Shown: positions 7,685 to 20,157, counted from the first letter of the stretch. The stretch: 25,949 bases of DNA from Ophiothrix spiculata (GCA_000969725.1 JXSR01S048336.1), one strand, 5' to 3'. Notes: generated from the letters alone by a model not told the origin. Made by a program: numbers and translations.

Positions 7685-10554
7685 CACTACACAACGAATA
7701 TCAAAAGTGACTTCACTAGTAACATGTGTAAAACCCTGTGACAGCATTTGAAATAGAATTCTGACTTTCAGATATTTAACACATAAAGATTTCTTTTACA
7801 ACATGTCTCACCTTTGGAGCGTTAAAATTATACGACAAAACATCGTCCTTCATAATTATTTCATTTTTATTCTATAGTTTTCTCTATTTTTAGTTACAAT
7901 GGATTATCGTTTAAGAAGATATAACAAAAAAGAGATTTAATGAAAGTTAATTAGTCATACGTCAAGTCCTTGAGTAAAGGTATGGAAGGGTTAATGACCA
8001 TATGGTCAACTTGGTCAAAACTTGGTCAAACTTCAAAATGATAGACTTTATAATATTAGTGTAATTTAAGCGGGTTGTCTTGGCATACATTTGGCAAAAG
8101 ATATTTGATAACTGTTTTTCTTTCTTCTGAAAAAGAGGCTACAAATAGGACTCATTGCTGAGGTCTGCGTATGCGCCAAAAATGGTTTCTCATACTTTTC
8201 AGTGCAAGGGCCAAGTAATGCAAAAAAGAACATGTTTTTATTTTTCTTTATGATGAAAACAAATATGTCAAGTATAGTACACGGTTGCTCATAAAGTATG
8301 GAAATTGGAATAAAATATTTTGTATCACTTTTTCATGTAAATATCGATTTATGAGAACAATATCTGGAAACTCACGTTGCTTTTGATCAGATCAGATTTA
8401 CGATCATTGAGTGTGAAACTAAGCTCCGAATGTGATCAACCCTCTCACGTACTGGTAGGGGCCAACAACACAAATGGGTCAAAAAACGTGATTTTTAGGT
8501 CAAATTTGATTTGGCAACGCCTGGATCAAGGTCACTTCACCACTAAAATTTAGTTATGTATGAACTATAAGATTATATAACATTTCACATGCACATAACT
8601 AAATGATATTTCTCATTTATACATAGGATTTATATCAACTGTGATGAATGAATCAGCATGACTTTTATGGAGATTGATAACCTGGGACTTCGTGCTCAAA
8701 ACCAGTATTCCATTGATTATAACTGATTGTGTAAACTGATTGGTGGAAGATTTATAACAATAAATGATGTGATGGAATGTAATGTCAGTCAAAATACTTC
8801 ACGTCTGGGGATGTTATCGATATACACTGTAAGAATTATGTATTTTTACAGATTATTTTGTTCAAACGGTGTATGGTGTCAAAGATATTTTATGGGTGTT
8901 ACACCGTCATATACCATCCTAATCTTAACACTGCGGTGCTTGCAATACATGCATATATACAAGGAATATTTTTGCAATTTTGGAATTTTCGATGTTGTCA
9001 TTACATATGATAAAAGACCCAAATTTGTTATTATTTTGATTGATTTCACTGTAAAAAAACGTCCGTGATTTTATGTCATTTATTTAACAGACATAAAATA
9101 TATTGGTTATACCAAAGACCATTTTAATTAATTAATGACTAAAAAAGTAAATAGTTTAGGGAAAAAGTCATCATCAATTTGAATTTTTTGACAAGTACAA
9201 TTATTATGACAGATTATTAAAAATATTTATTTTGTCGAATTAGTTTCAAATCATCTTTATATGCATTGACATCAGAATAAGATGGATGAGGCTTCAAATC
9301 AATTAGTATTACTTTTAAATGTTTTTTGTGTTTACTGATCTATATAATTTTTGTTGCTACCTCACAAATCACTGGAATTGCACATTTATTATTTTTACAG
9401 TCTCTTTTTGTAAGATTGTTTGTGACTTTTTATTATTTCAAAAGCAACTTAGAAGGGGTACGTGTAATCTGATATCTCACGCAGCAGAATCGTTCAAATT
9501 ATTGTCAATCGAATGTATGAATAGTAAGTAAAAAATAATGAATAATCACTCGTCAGTTTATGTTATTTTGATGTCATGGTTACAAGAAACAATAATTGTC
9601 AAAATATCATAAAGTACTTTATTTGAACAACTCTGACCTATTTTTCTCCCCGCTGATATGATAACAAAGTGGACGGTTGAGAAAACTATAGTATCAAACT
9701 CTTGTATCAAACAGTATCGAAGCATTAATAAAGAAAGGGCTACAGGTGAAAACTAATATTGTCAGGATGAATCGACACCTATATATATCTGTATGCACTT
9801 GATCATGAGAAGCATATTTATTTCTTTTTACGAATTTCTAATTTGGGACCCTTTATTTGCTTGCATCACAGAACACTGTAAATACATAAATATAGAAAGC
9901 ACTAAACTAAATCAAGTCAATCATCTGAAAAATGCACGGATACACTATCTCAGATCATGTGTAATGTCCTATAATAAAAGAGGTATATCTAGACAAAAAT
10001 TAAAATTTGTTAGACTGAACATTGGCATTATCAGTTGCAAAATGTTTTTCTCCACTAAAATGTAAAATCACCCTTAGAACATTTTTAAAGTTTTCGTCAT
10101 GTGTGTCTTAGGAACTACCGTCCTAAAATTATATGAAGGCTTATGGTGACTATCACAATTAAGGTGAAGTGCTCTCACTTGCTTTTCACTTTAGAATTTA
10201 TAGAAGCATAATCAATTATGCTGTTCCCTATTATAACATTCTGTAATGGTATGAAGTTATATCATATATTTTTATTCATACATATCTACATTACATGGCA
10301 TGGGTACAATAATTGAAGGCGTGACAGATCTGAACCCGTTTTTATCCTTTAATACCATCTTTAATTAAGAATACGCGGATGGTTTTTTTTAAATTTTTTA
10401 ATCAGAAACTATTCAAAAATGTACTTTTTATTTCAGGTTAGTATTCCTAAGCCAATCATTCTTTAATTCCAGCTACTGATAAGATACAGTTTATGTAAAG
10501 TCAACTAAGATTGATTGTGTCGTTGTCAGGTTCGTCTTTTTGTCCTGCTTGTCA
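7685..10554. other. long AT-rich stretch, intron or intergenic
   Basis: No coding exon is recognised on either strand. It contains the perfect palindrome gaccatatggtc at 7996-8007, followed by three TGGTCAA units at 8003-8029. It also has a perfect 12-base inverted pair, atttagttatgt (8548-8559) and acataactaaat (8593-8604). Open frames at 8727-9068, 9319-9531 and 9793-10065 show no family resemblance and look like chance frames in AT-rich DNA. The undetected 5' exon of the sulfotransferase-like gene could lie here. Confidence 0.4.
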
Positions 10555-10589
10555 TTCGTAACGAACCATGTATAGGTTAAAATATGATC
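10555..10589 (+). repeat. 35-base direct repeat, copy 1
   Basis: The 35 bases beginning ttcgtaacgaacc and ending aaaatatgatc recur without change at 12400-12434. The flanks do not align clearly on either side. Confidence 0.75.
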
Positions 10590-12399
10590 GCCTTGATAAA
10601 GGTGTGTCCTTTTAAGGACAGTTTGGTTTCAAATGAACTGTTGTCAAACTATAATAAGACACTATTATCAATCATCAATGCATCAATGATTACTTTTAAA
10701 AGTTGCCAAACCTGAAAAATTACCTGTAATTGTTGAACCAAAATTAGCAAGACCATTAAATTAAAACTTAAAATTGCATGGATAAGAAATATTTAGGTTT
10801 CTTCTGAGAATTGAAGTGTGTCGTCCACCTACACTTCAGTGGCTATATATACTGCTGTGTATATTTTAACACATCCCCTGTTACACTTAGGCCAACACAT
10901 TCTTTGTACCAACACTTCCATGCATGCGTAGTGTGGTAGAAAAAGTGTGGTATTTTATTTAAAGTTATTAAGTATAACAGTGTAAGAAATACATAATATG
11001 AAAGATTTATTTATGGGATACCCGTGACATGTTCCTGGTTAGTCGACCATAGTATTTTGTTTAAAATTTTAACTCGAACTGCTTTCTCTATAAGAACAAA
11101 TAAAGGAGTTCAAGCTTAATATCTTTAGTACTCTATATGCCGTACTTAAGTACTTTCTCTGTCATTAGTACTTAATTTGTCTTTAAGTACCACTCTATGT
11201 ATATACAAACTCCTGTTACACTTAGGTACAGTATACTGTATACATGTAGTAGATACCGCTGCAAGGAATGTACTACAGTACAAACATTCACTTCTTATTC
11301 CACGAACATCAACTTCTTATGTTGATCGAGCATCCTCTGTTGCTGCACCGAAACTTGGAACTCCTTGCCTATGCATCACTGACATGTATACATGAATTCA
11401 AAACGGGACTTATAACTTTCTTATTTTGAAATGATGTTTATGTAAACTAACTTTATCTCATTTCTTTCTCACTGCACCTTGGATTAGAATTTGTTTCTAC
11501 ATATATGACGCAATGTAAATGCTTATGTATTATTATTATTATTACAGTATTTCAGGGGAAGTGCAAAAATTTGGGAGAGTAAAGTGTTGCAGGTGACGTA
11601 GGAATGTACTAAAAACGCAGAGAAATCAGTCATGTTTCTATGGTGTATACAGCTAGCAATGTCCATTAAACAGACGCTACAGCCTTTTCAACAAATGTGA
11701 ATTAGAGGTTTAACATGTCAAACAATGTCGTCTTTCATAATCTCTTGAATTCATGTTTCTAATTAAATACTAGTATACACTTTTCAGTCACGTATTCTTT
11801 GTATATACCCGAAATAATGAATGTTTACATTTTGAATTTGGACGTTCTCTCTGTTATTTCAAAGCTTAATATCTATCGTAACGATTCAGAGTTAATTACC
11901 TTAAATGGACACCTGTTGACGTACTTTTGTATTATTATTATTAAATTTTTATTTTATTTATAGTTGTTGTTATTATTATCATTTCATCTGGTAATAAGTT
12001 ACCAAAATTTTAGACAAATGTATGTCTTTTGTTTGTTTGATAGCCATGTGTTCATAAAAGGATTATTACGGTATTCACAAATGGACTTTGAAATAACAAA
12101 TTTCATTTCAAATGTTTTGAAAGAAATTGAAATACTTGTGTAATTTCAACATTCGGCAAGTTCAGAGTCTGCAAAAAGATTAGGTGACTTGAGGTTTTTA
12201 TTACTTACTATTTTCTTTATTTTGAAACACAATTTGCTGACATGCTCTGACTGCTTGTTGTAAGCGTTTTCCTTAAATTAGTAGTCAATGGATTTTGATT
12301 TCAGAATAAAAAAATATACCTAAGGATGTTTTAAGTTTATATAGTGAGTTTGTAGAATATAAAAGGGCAAGTCCTAGGTCTTAAAGGGTAATTAGGAAT
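10590..12399. other. AT-rich non-coding stretch between the 35-base repeats
   Basis: No gene is supported. It contains repeated cctgttacacttagg (about 10877 and 11212), several TTAAGTACTT-type motifs at 11130-11190, an (ATT)5 microsatellite at 11529-11544 and an ATT-rich tract at 11931-11985. A small hairpin, gaagtgt/acacttc, lies near 10815-10838. The open frame at 11177-11395 has no recognisable domain. Confidence 0.4.
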
Positions 12400-12434
12400 T
12401 TCGTAACGAACCATGTATAGGTTAAAATATGATC
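12400..12434 (+). repeat. 35-base direct repeat, copy 2
   Basis: This is identical to 10555-10589 in the same orientation, 1845 bases further on and 74 bases before the assembly gap. Confidence 0.75.
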
Positions 12435-12508
12435 ACGCTACACCTTCAGATTTGGCCAAATTTGTTAACTGTTACTTATGAAACTTGTCAAAATGGGTGC
12501 AAGTTAGT

Positions 12509-13273
12509 NNNNNNNNNNNNNNNNNNNNNNNNNNNNNNNNNNNNNNNNNNNNNNNNNNNNNNNNNNNNNNNNNNNNNNNNNNNNNNNNNNNNNNNNNNNN
12601 NNNNNNNNNNNNNNNNNNNNNNNNNNNNNNNNNNNNNNNNNNNNNNNNNNNNNNNNNNNNNNNNNNNNNNNNNNNNNNNNNNNNNNNNNNNNNNNNNNNN
12701 NNNNNNNNNNNNNNNNNNNNNNNNNNNNNNNNNNNNNNNNNNNNNNNNNNNNNNNNNNNNNNNNNNNNNNNNNNNNNNNNNNNNNNNNNNNNNNNNNNNN
12801 NNNNNNNNNNNNNNNNNNNNNNNNNNNNNNNNNNNNNNNNNNNNNNNNNNNNNNNNNNNNNNNNNNNNNNNNNNNNNNNNNNNNNNNNNNNNNNNNNNNN
12901 NNNNNNNNNNNNNNNNNNNNNNNNNNNNNNNNNNNNNNNNNNNNNNNNNNNNNNNNNNNNNNNNNNNNNNNNNNNNNNNNNNNNNNNNNNNNNNNNNNNN
13001 NNNNNNNNNNNNNNNNNNNNNNNNNNNNNNNNNNNNNNNNNNNNNNNNNNNNNNNNNNNNNNNNNNNNNNNNNNNNNNNNNNNNNNNNNNNNNNNNNNNN
13101 NNNNNNNNNNNNNNNNNNNNNNNNNNNNNNNNNNNNNNNNNNNNNNNNNNNNNNNNNNNNNNNNNNNNNNNNNNNNNNNNNNNNNNNNNNNNNNNNNNNN
13201 NNNNNNNNNNNNNNNNNNNNNNNNNNNNNNNNNNNNNNNNNNNNNNNNNNNNNNNNNNNNNNNNNNNNNNNNN
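12509..13273. other. assembly gap of 765 N
   Basis: The sequence is undetermined here. Open frames that cross it consist almost wholly of unknown residues and are meaningless. The right edge resumes in an ATT-rich, pyrimidine-rich stretch, so a simple repeat may have caused the gap. Confidence 0.99.
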
Positions 13274-15325
13274 TTATTATTATTTTCTTTCCAATTTTCT
13301 CCTACTTTTTTCAATTTTCAATTGTCCCTGAAGTTCATGGAAGGGCACAAAGGCAGCGATTGCAAATAATGATTGTCGCGCGTGGCAGCTTCTGATGGTG
13401 ATTTTAATACCTTGCGACAGGAATTTCATTACAATTCACATGGCGTTAAATTTACAAATTTAGAATATAAAGAAAATGCATTCCGTGGTTACCGGTTAAG
13501 AGTCGGAACTCTCTGATGTTTAAAATTGTTTACAGAAAATTAATTTTTTGATTTTCAAGATTAAGTCATCTACTGTAAGAATTAGAAATTACTTTTAATA
13601 ATTCAAATAGCGGCGCAATTAATGACTTTGAGATATTTAGATGAGTGCAATATAAAAAGACGTATAAATAAAATAGAATCTATTTTAACTTCATTTTAGC
13701 TTTATAATCTGCTTTAGCAAATGTAATTCTGTATCATTAGCCAATGAAAAAAGACCAGACTCTATTGTTTGCCGGGTTTCAATTCTGTTCACTTGTCAAG
13801 TTGTCTTAAAAATAGGTACACTTGATACGGCATCAACAAATATCTAGTGTATTTCTAAATGCTAACTTGATATTCTATAAGATTACATGCTTGATATATT
13901 GTAAACAAGCAAGGAAAAAACAACCATATGACCTATCGGAGATTGCCCTCTTGGAGAAGCTCGACAATCTCCATGATACCATAGCCTACGTAGCCTTGTT
14001 GCGGTTTACTGTGGGTAGAAGCCCTTGAATCCCTTAGGTTAATTAAGGCACTACTTAAGTGACTATTTAAGTGTTATATAAAAGACATACAAGTAATTAA
14101 CACAAATAAGTACTTAGATTAGCGGAAACATTTGAGCTCTATAATTATAAATCAATTTATATTCGACCTCAGATTTGCTGATAGGAATCAAATTGCTGAA
14201 TAGAGAACTTAAACTGTTGAATGTCAACATGAATTTTACTTTCATCGTAAATGATGCGTTCTAGCATGCCTACTTAAAAATGAAGATCACTTATACTAAT
14301 TTACCAGCTTTTAAAGATATTTCTTACCGTTCGTGTCTTGAAATATCTCCTCCACGTCTTATTATAATCCAGGGATGGCACTTTAAAAATCAAAAACCAG
14401 TAGCTATACCCTAGTATCTGACCTCCCGGGCTATCAGTCGCTTACTAACACAACAAAATACAAGTTGCAATAAGTTATATGTTTAAGTTCCCCTTGGTTG
14501 CATTTGTGAAGCACGGGCTTTATGCTTCATTTCATTTTAACTACAAAAAGAATCAAAATAGCAGAAAAATAGCAATATTTCACTTGAGCAGAAATCATAG
14601 TGAGCCAGAGAATTGTGTAAAATGAATAACGGTATCTATTCATAAATTGGTATGTAAAATATTTTGATAGATTTCAGTTCAGGTTGCCCTTTTCTCTAAA
14701 TAATAATCATGCACTGTTTTATTCGTGTCATCTCCAGTGGAGGATAACATCTACTACACTACCATATTTTTGATTTATAGAAACAGTTATATATATCCAT
14801 TAAGTTGAATCTGTTAATTGGGAATAAGCAAAGAGAAGATCAAAATTTTGCGTTCAGTGTTTCAGAGTGAGAGATTACATTACTGTTATTGATATATTGT
14901 ACCCATGTCAAATATGAACTAATTTGTTTTCGCCTGCAGTTAGTGAAATCCCGTACATGACATAACATAACAGAACATGACATGCAATGGCCCAGGCCCT
15001 CGAAATCCGCGGTAACGCGGCCGCGCCGTTCCCAGAAAAAAGTTCGAAGTCCCAGAAAAAATCGGTAAGTTTAAAAAATACTAATATAAAATCAAATAAT
15101 AACAACAATTTCTGACGAAAGATGATTTTTTCTGGCAATATTGAATGCTAAAATACAAATAAATGAGCCAATAATACAAATTTGGGGGTTAATATTAAAT
15201 TACTGACAAAAACAAGTGATTTTTTAGAGCAATTGTAACAATTTTTTCATAAATCTTACAGAAAATTCTCATCAGCACTAGAAAAGTTCCCAGAAAGGTT
15301 GAATTTTTTTATATACCCTGTGCAA
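13274..15325. other. AT-rich non-coding stretch with a small GC-rich island
   Basis: No gene is firmly supported. At 13938-13972, ggagattg and caatctcc form an 8-base stem within a less AT-rich patch whose plus-strand frame reads DLSEIALLEKLDNLHDTIAYV and ends at 14028; I cannot assign it. At 15008-15030 a GC island (ccgcggtaacgcggccgcg) precedes two copies of cccagaaaaaa. Confidence 0.35.
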
Positions 15326-15380
15326 TGCATTGCATTGCATTGCATTGCATTGCATTGCATTGCATTGCATTGCATTGCAT
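15326..15380. repeat. (TGCAT)11 microsatellite
   Basis: Eleven perfect TGCAT units are followed to about 15421 by a degenerate TACAT/TACAC tail. The plus-strand open frame at 15299-15532, with its repeated CIALH peptide, is a translation of this microsatellite and not a gene. Confidence 0.95.
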
Positions 15381-15421
15381 TACACTACATTACATTAATT
15401 TACACTAAATTACATTACATT

Positions 15422-15892
15422 GTTTTATGTCACGTTGCATTGTATTGCATATTAGCTTTACTATACGGGAGGTGTAAATTTAAGGCGTTCATAAAAAACA
15501 TTTGGATTTTTGATGTCTTTTCAAACATTTGAAGATTGAAAAAGAGTTCAGTTGCAAATGTTGTATGTAGTTCTTTTTTAGAACATGTTTCTCTTAAAGT
15601 ATCTTCAATACAATCAATAATACATACGCAATAGTTTTAGATTAATTACAAATCATTAAATCTCTCTGCAAAATATTTTTTTCAAAAAAATATGTATAGA
15701 TCGTGTCGATGTTTACCATATGTTGCTAACATGATTGGCATAAATATAAACACAACCAATGCCATTGAAAAATGATTTATCATACTCAAAAATCCAGACA
15801 AGGCTGACAGAAGATAAGCAACGTTCGTTTACTAATGAACCCATCAAGCTTAGCAAACAAAAGCCAATATCAACAGTGATCAAGAACTAAGC
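15422..15892. other. AT-rich non-coding stretch
   Basis: I see no gene, element end or clear repeat here. Confidence 0.4.
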
Positions 15893-16132
15893 TCAAACTC
15901 TTTCATATCTTTGGAATAATTGAAAGTTGCCGATGAAGTTGTCGCCAAACGATTCCAAGTACACTAATCTCAATCTTTTTAAACTAATTTGGAAGTTCCT
16001 CGACATTGTCGCCAAATGACTCCATCTCGAGGATATTCTGGTGTCAATGACATCTTTTAGCTGTTTAAGCTTAACACGCATTCTCGAAATATGTCTGAAC
16101 ATTCTCGAAATGTGAAAATAAAGAATTACCAT
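15893..16132 (-). pseudogene. possible leucine-rich repeat gene relic
   Basis: The minus strand contains ESFGDNFIGNFQ in one frame (15917-15954) and, about 70 bases upstream in the next frame, NILEMESFGDNVEELPN followed by a stop. Both start with the same nucleotide motif, related to gartcrtttggcgaca. VKLKQLKDV lies further upstream. L-x-x-N and ELPN spacing are reminiscent of leucine-rich repeats, and joining them needs at least two frame changes and a stop read-through, so nothing functional remains. attctcgaaatrtg is also duplicated at 16079-16113. The resemblance is weak and could be chance. Confidence 0.2.
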
Positions 16133-16413
16133 CAGCTAATCCAGGGCCTGCTAATCATGATATTGTATAACTTAAGGGTAATTCAATTTCATTCAGTTCA
16201 CTGATTTCATTTATTTATTTATCTATTCGATTTATAATAATATTTTAACACAATATTAACCAGGGCATTTTACATTGACATTGAAGGTAAGACAGGGAAA
16301 CTAATTAGAATTACGAACAGTTCGTAAGCGTCTGGCAAAAAATAGAAATGTGCATATGTTTGGCGTGCGATGGGCTAATAAGTTGTTTGGTGTTTGTAAC
16401 TTAAGATGGTATA
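16133..16413. other. AT-rich non-coding stretch
   Basis: It contains a short ATTT/TTTA-rich tract at 16208-16230 and nothing else that I recognise. Confidence 0.4.
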
Positions 16414-16831
16414 TGTGACCCGTCATATCGAAAGGTACCTTAAGGTCGGCAAAATTGAAAATGTTGGTCTCATCTGAAAGATTATATTTTAAGCTTTAAA
16501 ATGACACCTTGCTTTTGGTTATTGGATGTTTGATTACAAAGTAACATCCAAAGTGGTAAAAGGTATCGGGCTGATTACGAAAACTAAAGTTCTGAGAAAA
16601 TCAAGTTTAAAGTTTCTGTACTGGTTAAACGTGAATGGAGAAAGGATATTTATCTCGGTTTTTAAAACATTTGTCTTATGTTTTGGATATTGGAACCTGA
16701 TTAATATGATAGAATACACTTCAAAGGCTAGGTAACGTTTCTGATGAAATTAGAAACTCGACCTTGGACGTGATTTTTGACTATGCTCAGCTTCAATGGC
16801 CTGTATCTCGTAATTTACTATGCCGGTCACA
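16414..16831. mobile_element. TA-flanked MITE, family A copy 2, right end deleted
   Basis: This copy aligns with 3987-4419 throughout in the same orientation. The left end TGTGACCCGTCATATCGAAA is intact. At the right, copy 1 has tgccgaccttagggtacc and onward to GGGTCACA, while here tgccg runs directly into GTCACA, a loss of about 27 bases. The flanking TA at 16832-16833 is also the left TA of the next element. Open frames at 16526-16735 and 16777-16974 are element sequence. Confidence 0.85.
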
Positions 16832-16833
16832 TA

Positions 16834-17256
16834 TGTGACCGTCCAGCCTGTATGAGCAGTAAATGCCAGAAACTTCATTTTGCGCTACAGGTGAAAATAC
16901 ATGTCAAGGTCGTAATTTGCCGAAATAGATTTTTTGACAGATTCACAATTCTAATGCTTACTACAAAATATTAGCAAAGTTTCATTTCAAGAAAATGATA
17001 GGAAATGTGAAATAAATTGGCATATTCTTAAGACGATCAACAGAAAATATAGGGCTTAATAATCTTTCAACGTGTATATCTCAGTTATACGTTTTACTCC
17101 CTGACAACCTTTGACGGACCATAACTTGACTTCTGGAAATCGTGTGAAGTTCATTAAGGTGTCATTTTAAACCTTAAAGCATGGTCTTTGCAAATAATTA
17201 AAAAAGTGAAAATGACAAGAGCTGGCATTTACTGCTGTTTTCGGTGGACGGTCACA
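16834..17256. mobile_element. TA-flanked MITE, family B
   Basis: The left end begins TGTGACCGTCCA, then after about ten unpaired bases GCAGTAAATGCCAG. The right end carries the reverse complement of both blocks perfectly. TA flanks it at 16832-16833 and 17257-17258. No transposase is encoded. Near its right end, on the minus strand, ggtttaaaatgacacctt lies about 80 bases from the terminus, where family A has ctttaaaatgacacctt at a similar distance from its left end, so A and B look like distant relatives. Confidence 0.8.
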
Positions 17257-19869
17257 TATATGAAACCAGGCAAAAATGTGGGCACAACTATAAAGAGCAG
17301 AGATATCATTCCTTGTTGCTAATGTGGAAATGCAGATACATCTGAAACTTATGGAGGACAACTTTTCCCCTTAAAAATGTCTCTTTCCCAAAAGATGCAA
17401 CGTACTTGAAAATTAAGATAGGTCAAAACATACTATGCATAATACAAAAAAGCTGAAGTATATTCTGAAGCAATAGATTATCGAATGGCGTAAACTTTGT
17501 ATTAAAATGTGTTAGTAATCCATCAAATTTATCGTCTCGTGTAATCATAATTATAAACATGTCACTCACTTTGATTTTGTTAAGAAAGTTTTAATCCTTC
17601 CTTATTCAGTCGAATAATTTTACGACACCTCCATAACAAATGGAGCATGAATGATGAAGTATTTTTGATGTCAGGAAAAAAGTGCAGTGCAGTGGTCCGA
17701 GTTTAATTCATTAAGTAATCCGGGGATTAGTTCATCTTTTATTGTTTTTGTATTTTTTATGCTGAGACACCAATAAATGCAGCGGATGTGATTACAATAA
17801 TTCAATTATTATTATACTCATTTTATTAAATTTTGTCAGCCACAAAAATCTCTGAATGAAGCTGAAAAATATGTCCATTTCATATTCCACAACGCAGTGT
17901 TGACACGACAACTTTTTTAACAAAAGGAAATGCATAATACATGTACTCAAATTAGGATCAAGGCGACAGCGCTTGTAGGTATGAACTTGGCATACTTCCG
18001 ATTGTTTTCGGGTCAGAAACTCAAGTAATAATCGTGATTAAGCTATTCATAGTTCGTCAACTGTAGATGACCATTTAGCACGAAGTACAAACAGAAATCT
18101 AAACGTTTCTTGTCCCTCTCCACACTATTCTGTTTCATATTTATCGCCTCCTTCAAGTTTACAAGTATTTAATTGTTGATACTGTTTGCTTATCTCCACG
18201 TTAAAAACGCACAATAATGCGTATACGGTAAGTACAAAGCAACGATTCAGGACAAGGTGTAGAATTTTCAATCATATATTGAATGAATTGTTACTAAAAT
18301 CAAATAAACATTAAATTCAGACAATTAATTCCAATATAACAGTAGCAGTGGGATACCATTGAAATATCTTCAACAACGGGGGTCTTTGCAAAATTGGCAT
18401 ATTTTGTGTCGATATACACACAATTGTTTGACGTTTAAATACTGCAGGTTCAAACTTCAAATTTGTCTGCTATTTCTACTTATGCATATAGAATCTTCTA
18501 ATCAAATAAACAGGCGTGGCTTCTATAAGCCCCTGTTCATGGTTCTGTCCACATCTGATTAAAGAGAATGTCGAAATTTTAATATATTTTTTCAGTCGCC
18601 AACAAACAACTTAGCCAAAGAAGTCCAGAATAACTTGAGAACTATATGCAAATCTGTGTACTACTCCTGCATGCGCTTTATACTAATGGTCGTTCAACTT
18701 TGTATCATCATGTTGTTGACGATAATCTTGCATGAGGAGGACTTTCTCCTTGTAACATCCTCTTGATGTCTTTAATCAATACTTGAGACATTCTTAGGCC
18801 ACTAGATGCCCGGAAGGCCGGAAGGAATGAATCGTATTATCCTCTCGTTCATTCAATCTCTACGCTAAGAGCCAACATTAATCATTGTGTCCGTAAATTA
18901 TGTAAAGGAAGGATTTGTTCTTACAGTTGTATTTTGTGATGTACAAATCTAGGGAAACAAACCAAAAAAAAATCATCCAAACAAACAAACATAATTCGTA
19001 TTATGTACCTCTTAAATGTTTGTCCAGTCAAATAAGAATATAACAAAGTATACAGCGTATACCAATTATCAAAAAGCGTAGTTAAAGGGCGTAATAGAAA
19101 TAATCGAAAATATACGTTTTTCCATAAAGTAACATTTTAAAAGAAACTTGCATTGTGCAACCAATTGACAAATCGGAAAAAATGTCAAAATCCACTTGTC
19201 AAGACTATATGGTATGGCAACTGATGTATTGGTGTTTCTGACTCAAATAATTGCAAGCATGTCAGTTTGCCTTTTGTGCAGTTGAAGTCAAAACATTAAA
19301 GAAATGAGGATGTTAAGAAACTTGTTTTGAAAATCATATCGTGGGTGCAACGACAAGACCCTGTATTTCCAAAAGGTAACATGTTCAATATTGGGAAAAA
19401 CGTTTCTGTCCTTGAAATATTCTACTAATTATACTATCTTTTTGGCCTAAAAGCTATAAACTTATTACAGTTTTGAAATAGTCTTTACTATTGTGGTTTA
19501 ATATCATGAAGGTATTTATAGGTTTTAAGCAAGAAAAAGAACAAAAATGTGTACAATAAATAAATAAATAACCAAACTGCAACACGTTTCATTTCTGTAA
19601 TCAAGTACACTCTAAAAATTTGTTTTAAAATATCATTTTCACTATATGCAGACAATCTTTAAGTAATTTTCGAATTATTTTGCAATTTTGAGTAGCACAC
19701 AATTTAACTTCAATTACGCTTTTATTGGTCCACCTTGTAAAATACAGAGTGCGATTCTTGTTGGTTTCCAAAAACCAAAATATGTTGCAATGTTGCTTTG
19801 CGGAATAAGAAGCAACTGACATCCTGACATAAAGCCGGAATATAAAGTAGCGGGTGAACTCGACAAGTA
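17257..19869. other. long AT-rich non-coding stretch
   Basis: No gene or complete element is recognised on either strand. Small features are an agtgcagtgcagtgg duplication near 17681 and a TAAA tetranucleotide run at about 19555-19570. The open frame at 18359-18562 has no family resemblance. Confidence 0.4.
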
Positions 19870-19994
19870 TATACTGTTACAGCCGTGTAACAGAAATGAA
19901 TGTAAAAAGCTCATATTTCTAAAACTTCCCAAACATGGCTGATTTTGTAGCCATGGTGGGTTGCATTTTTGTGGTGCGTTCAACGAAGTTTAGC
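19870..19994. repeat. dispersed repeat R, copy 1
   Basis: The segment containing aaacatggctgattttgtag and tttttgtggtgcgttcaacg matches 21030-21166 in the same orientation, best over 19915-19994. On the minus strand both copies give similar peptides beginning PQKC and containing CLG-RN, but with no conserved reading-frame ends, so I treat this as a repeat rather than a gene pair. Confidence 0.6.
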
Positions 19995-20067
19995 ACACTT
20001 CCTTTGAAATTCAAATGTTGTCTTGTGAAATGTGACCTGAAGCACTCCTTGATTGATTCACATAATA

Positions 20068-20105
20068 AGCTTAAGGGTACTGAACCTTTGACCACCCCTT
20101 AAGCT
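20068..20105. repeat. perfect 10-base inverted repeat
   Basis: agcttaaggg (20068-20077) and cccttaagct (20096-20105) are exact reverse complements with an 18-base loop. Confidence 0.6.
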
Positions 20106-20157
20106 ATTAAGTCTTATCAAGGGTAACAAATTATCCAAGAAAATGCCGCAGTATAAG

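Noticed and set aside
12429..13369. Three open frames of 280-300 residues.
   Set aside because: They span the N gap, which contributes almost all residues.
15041..15052. gttcgaagtcc resembling a tRNA or SINE B box.
   Set aside because: No A box at the right distance, no cloverleaf and no acceptor stem could be drawn.
15299..15532. Open frame with repeated CIALH pentapeptide.
   Set aside because: It is a direct translation of the (TGCAT)11 microsatellite.
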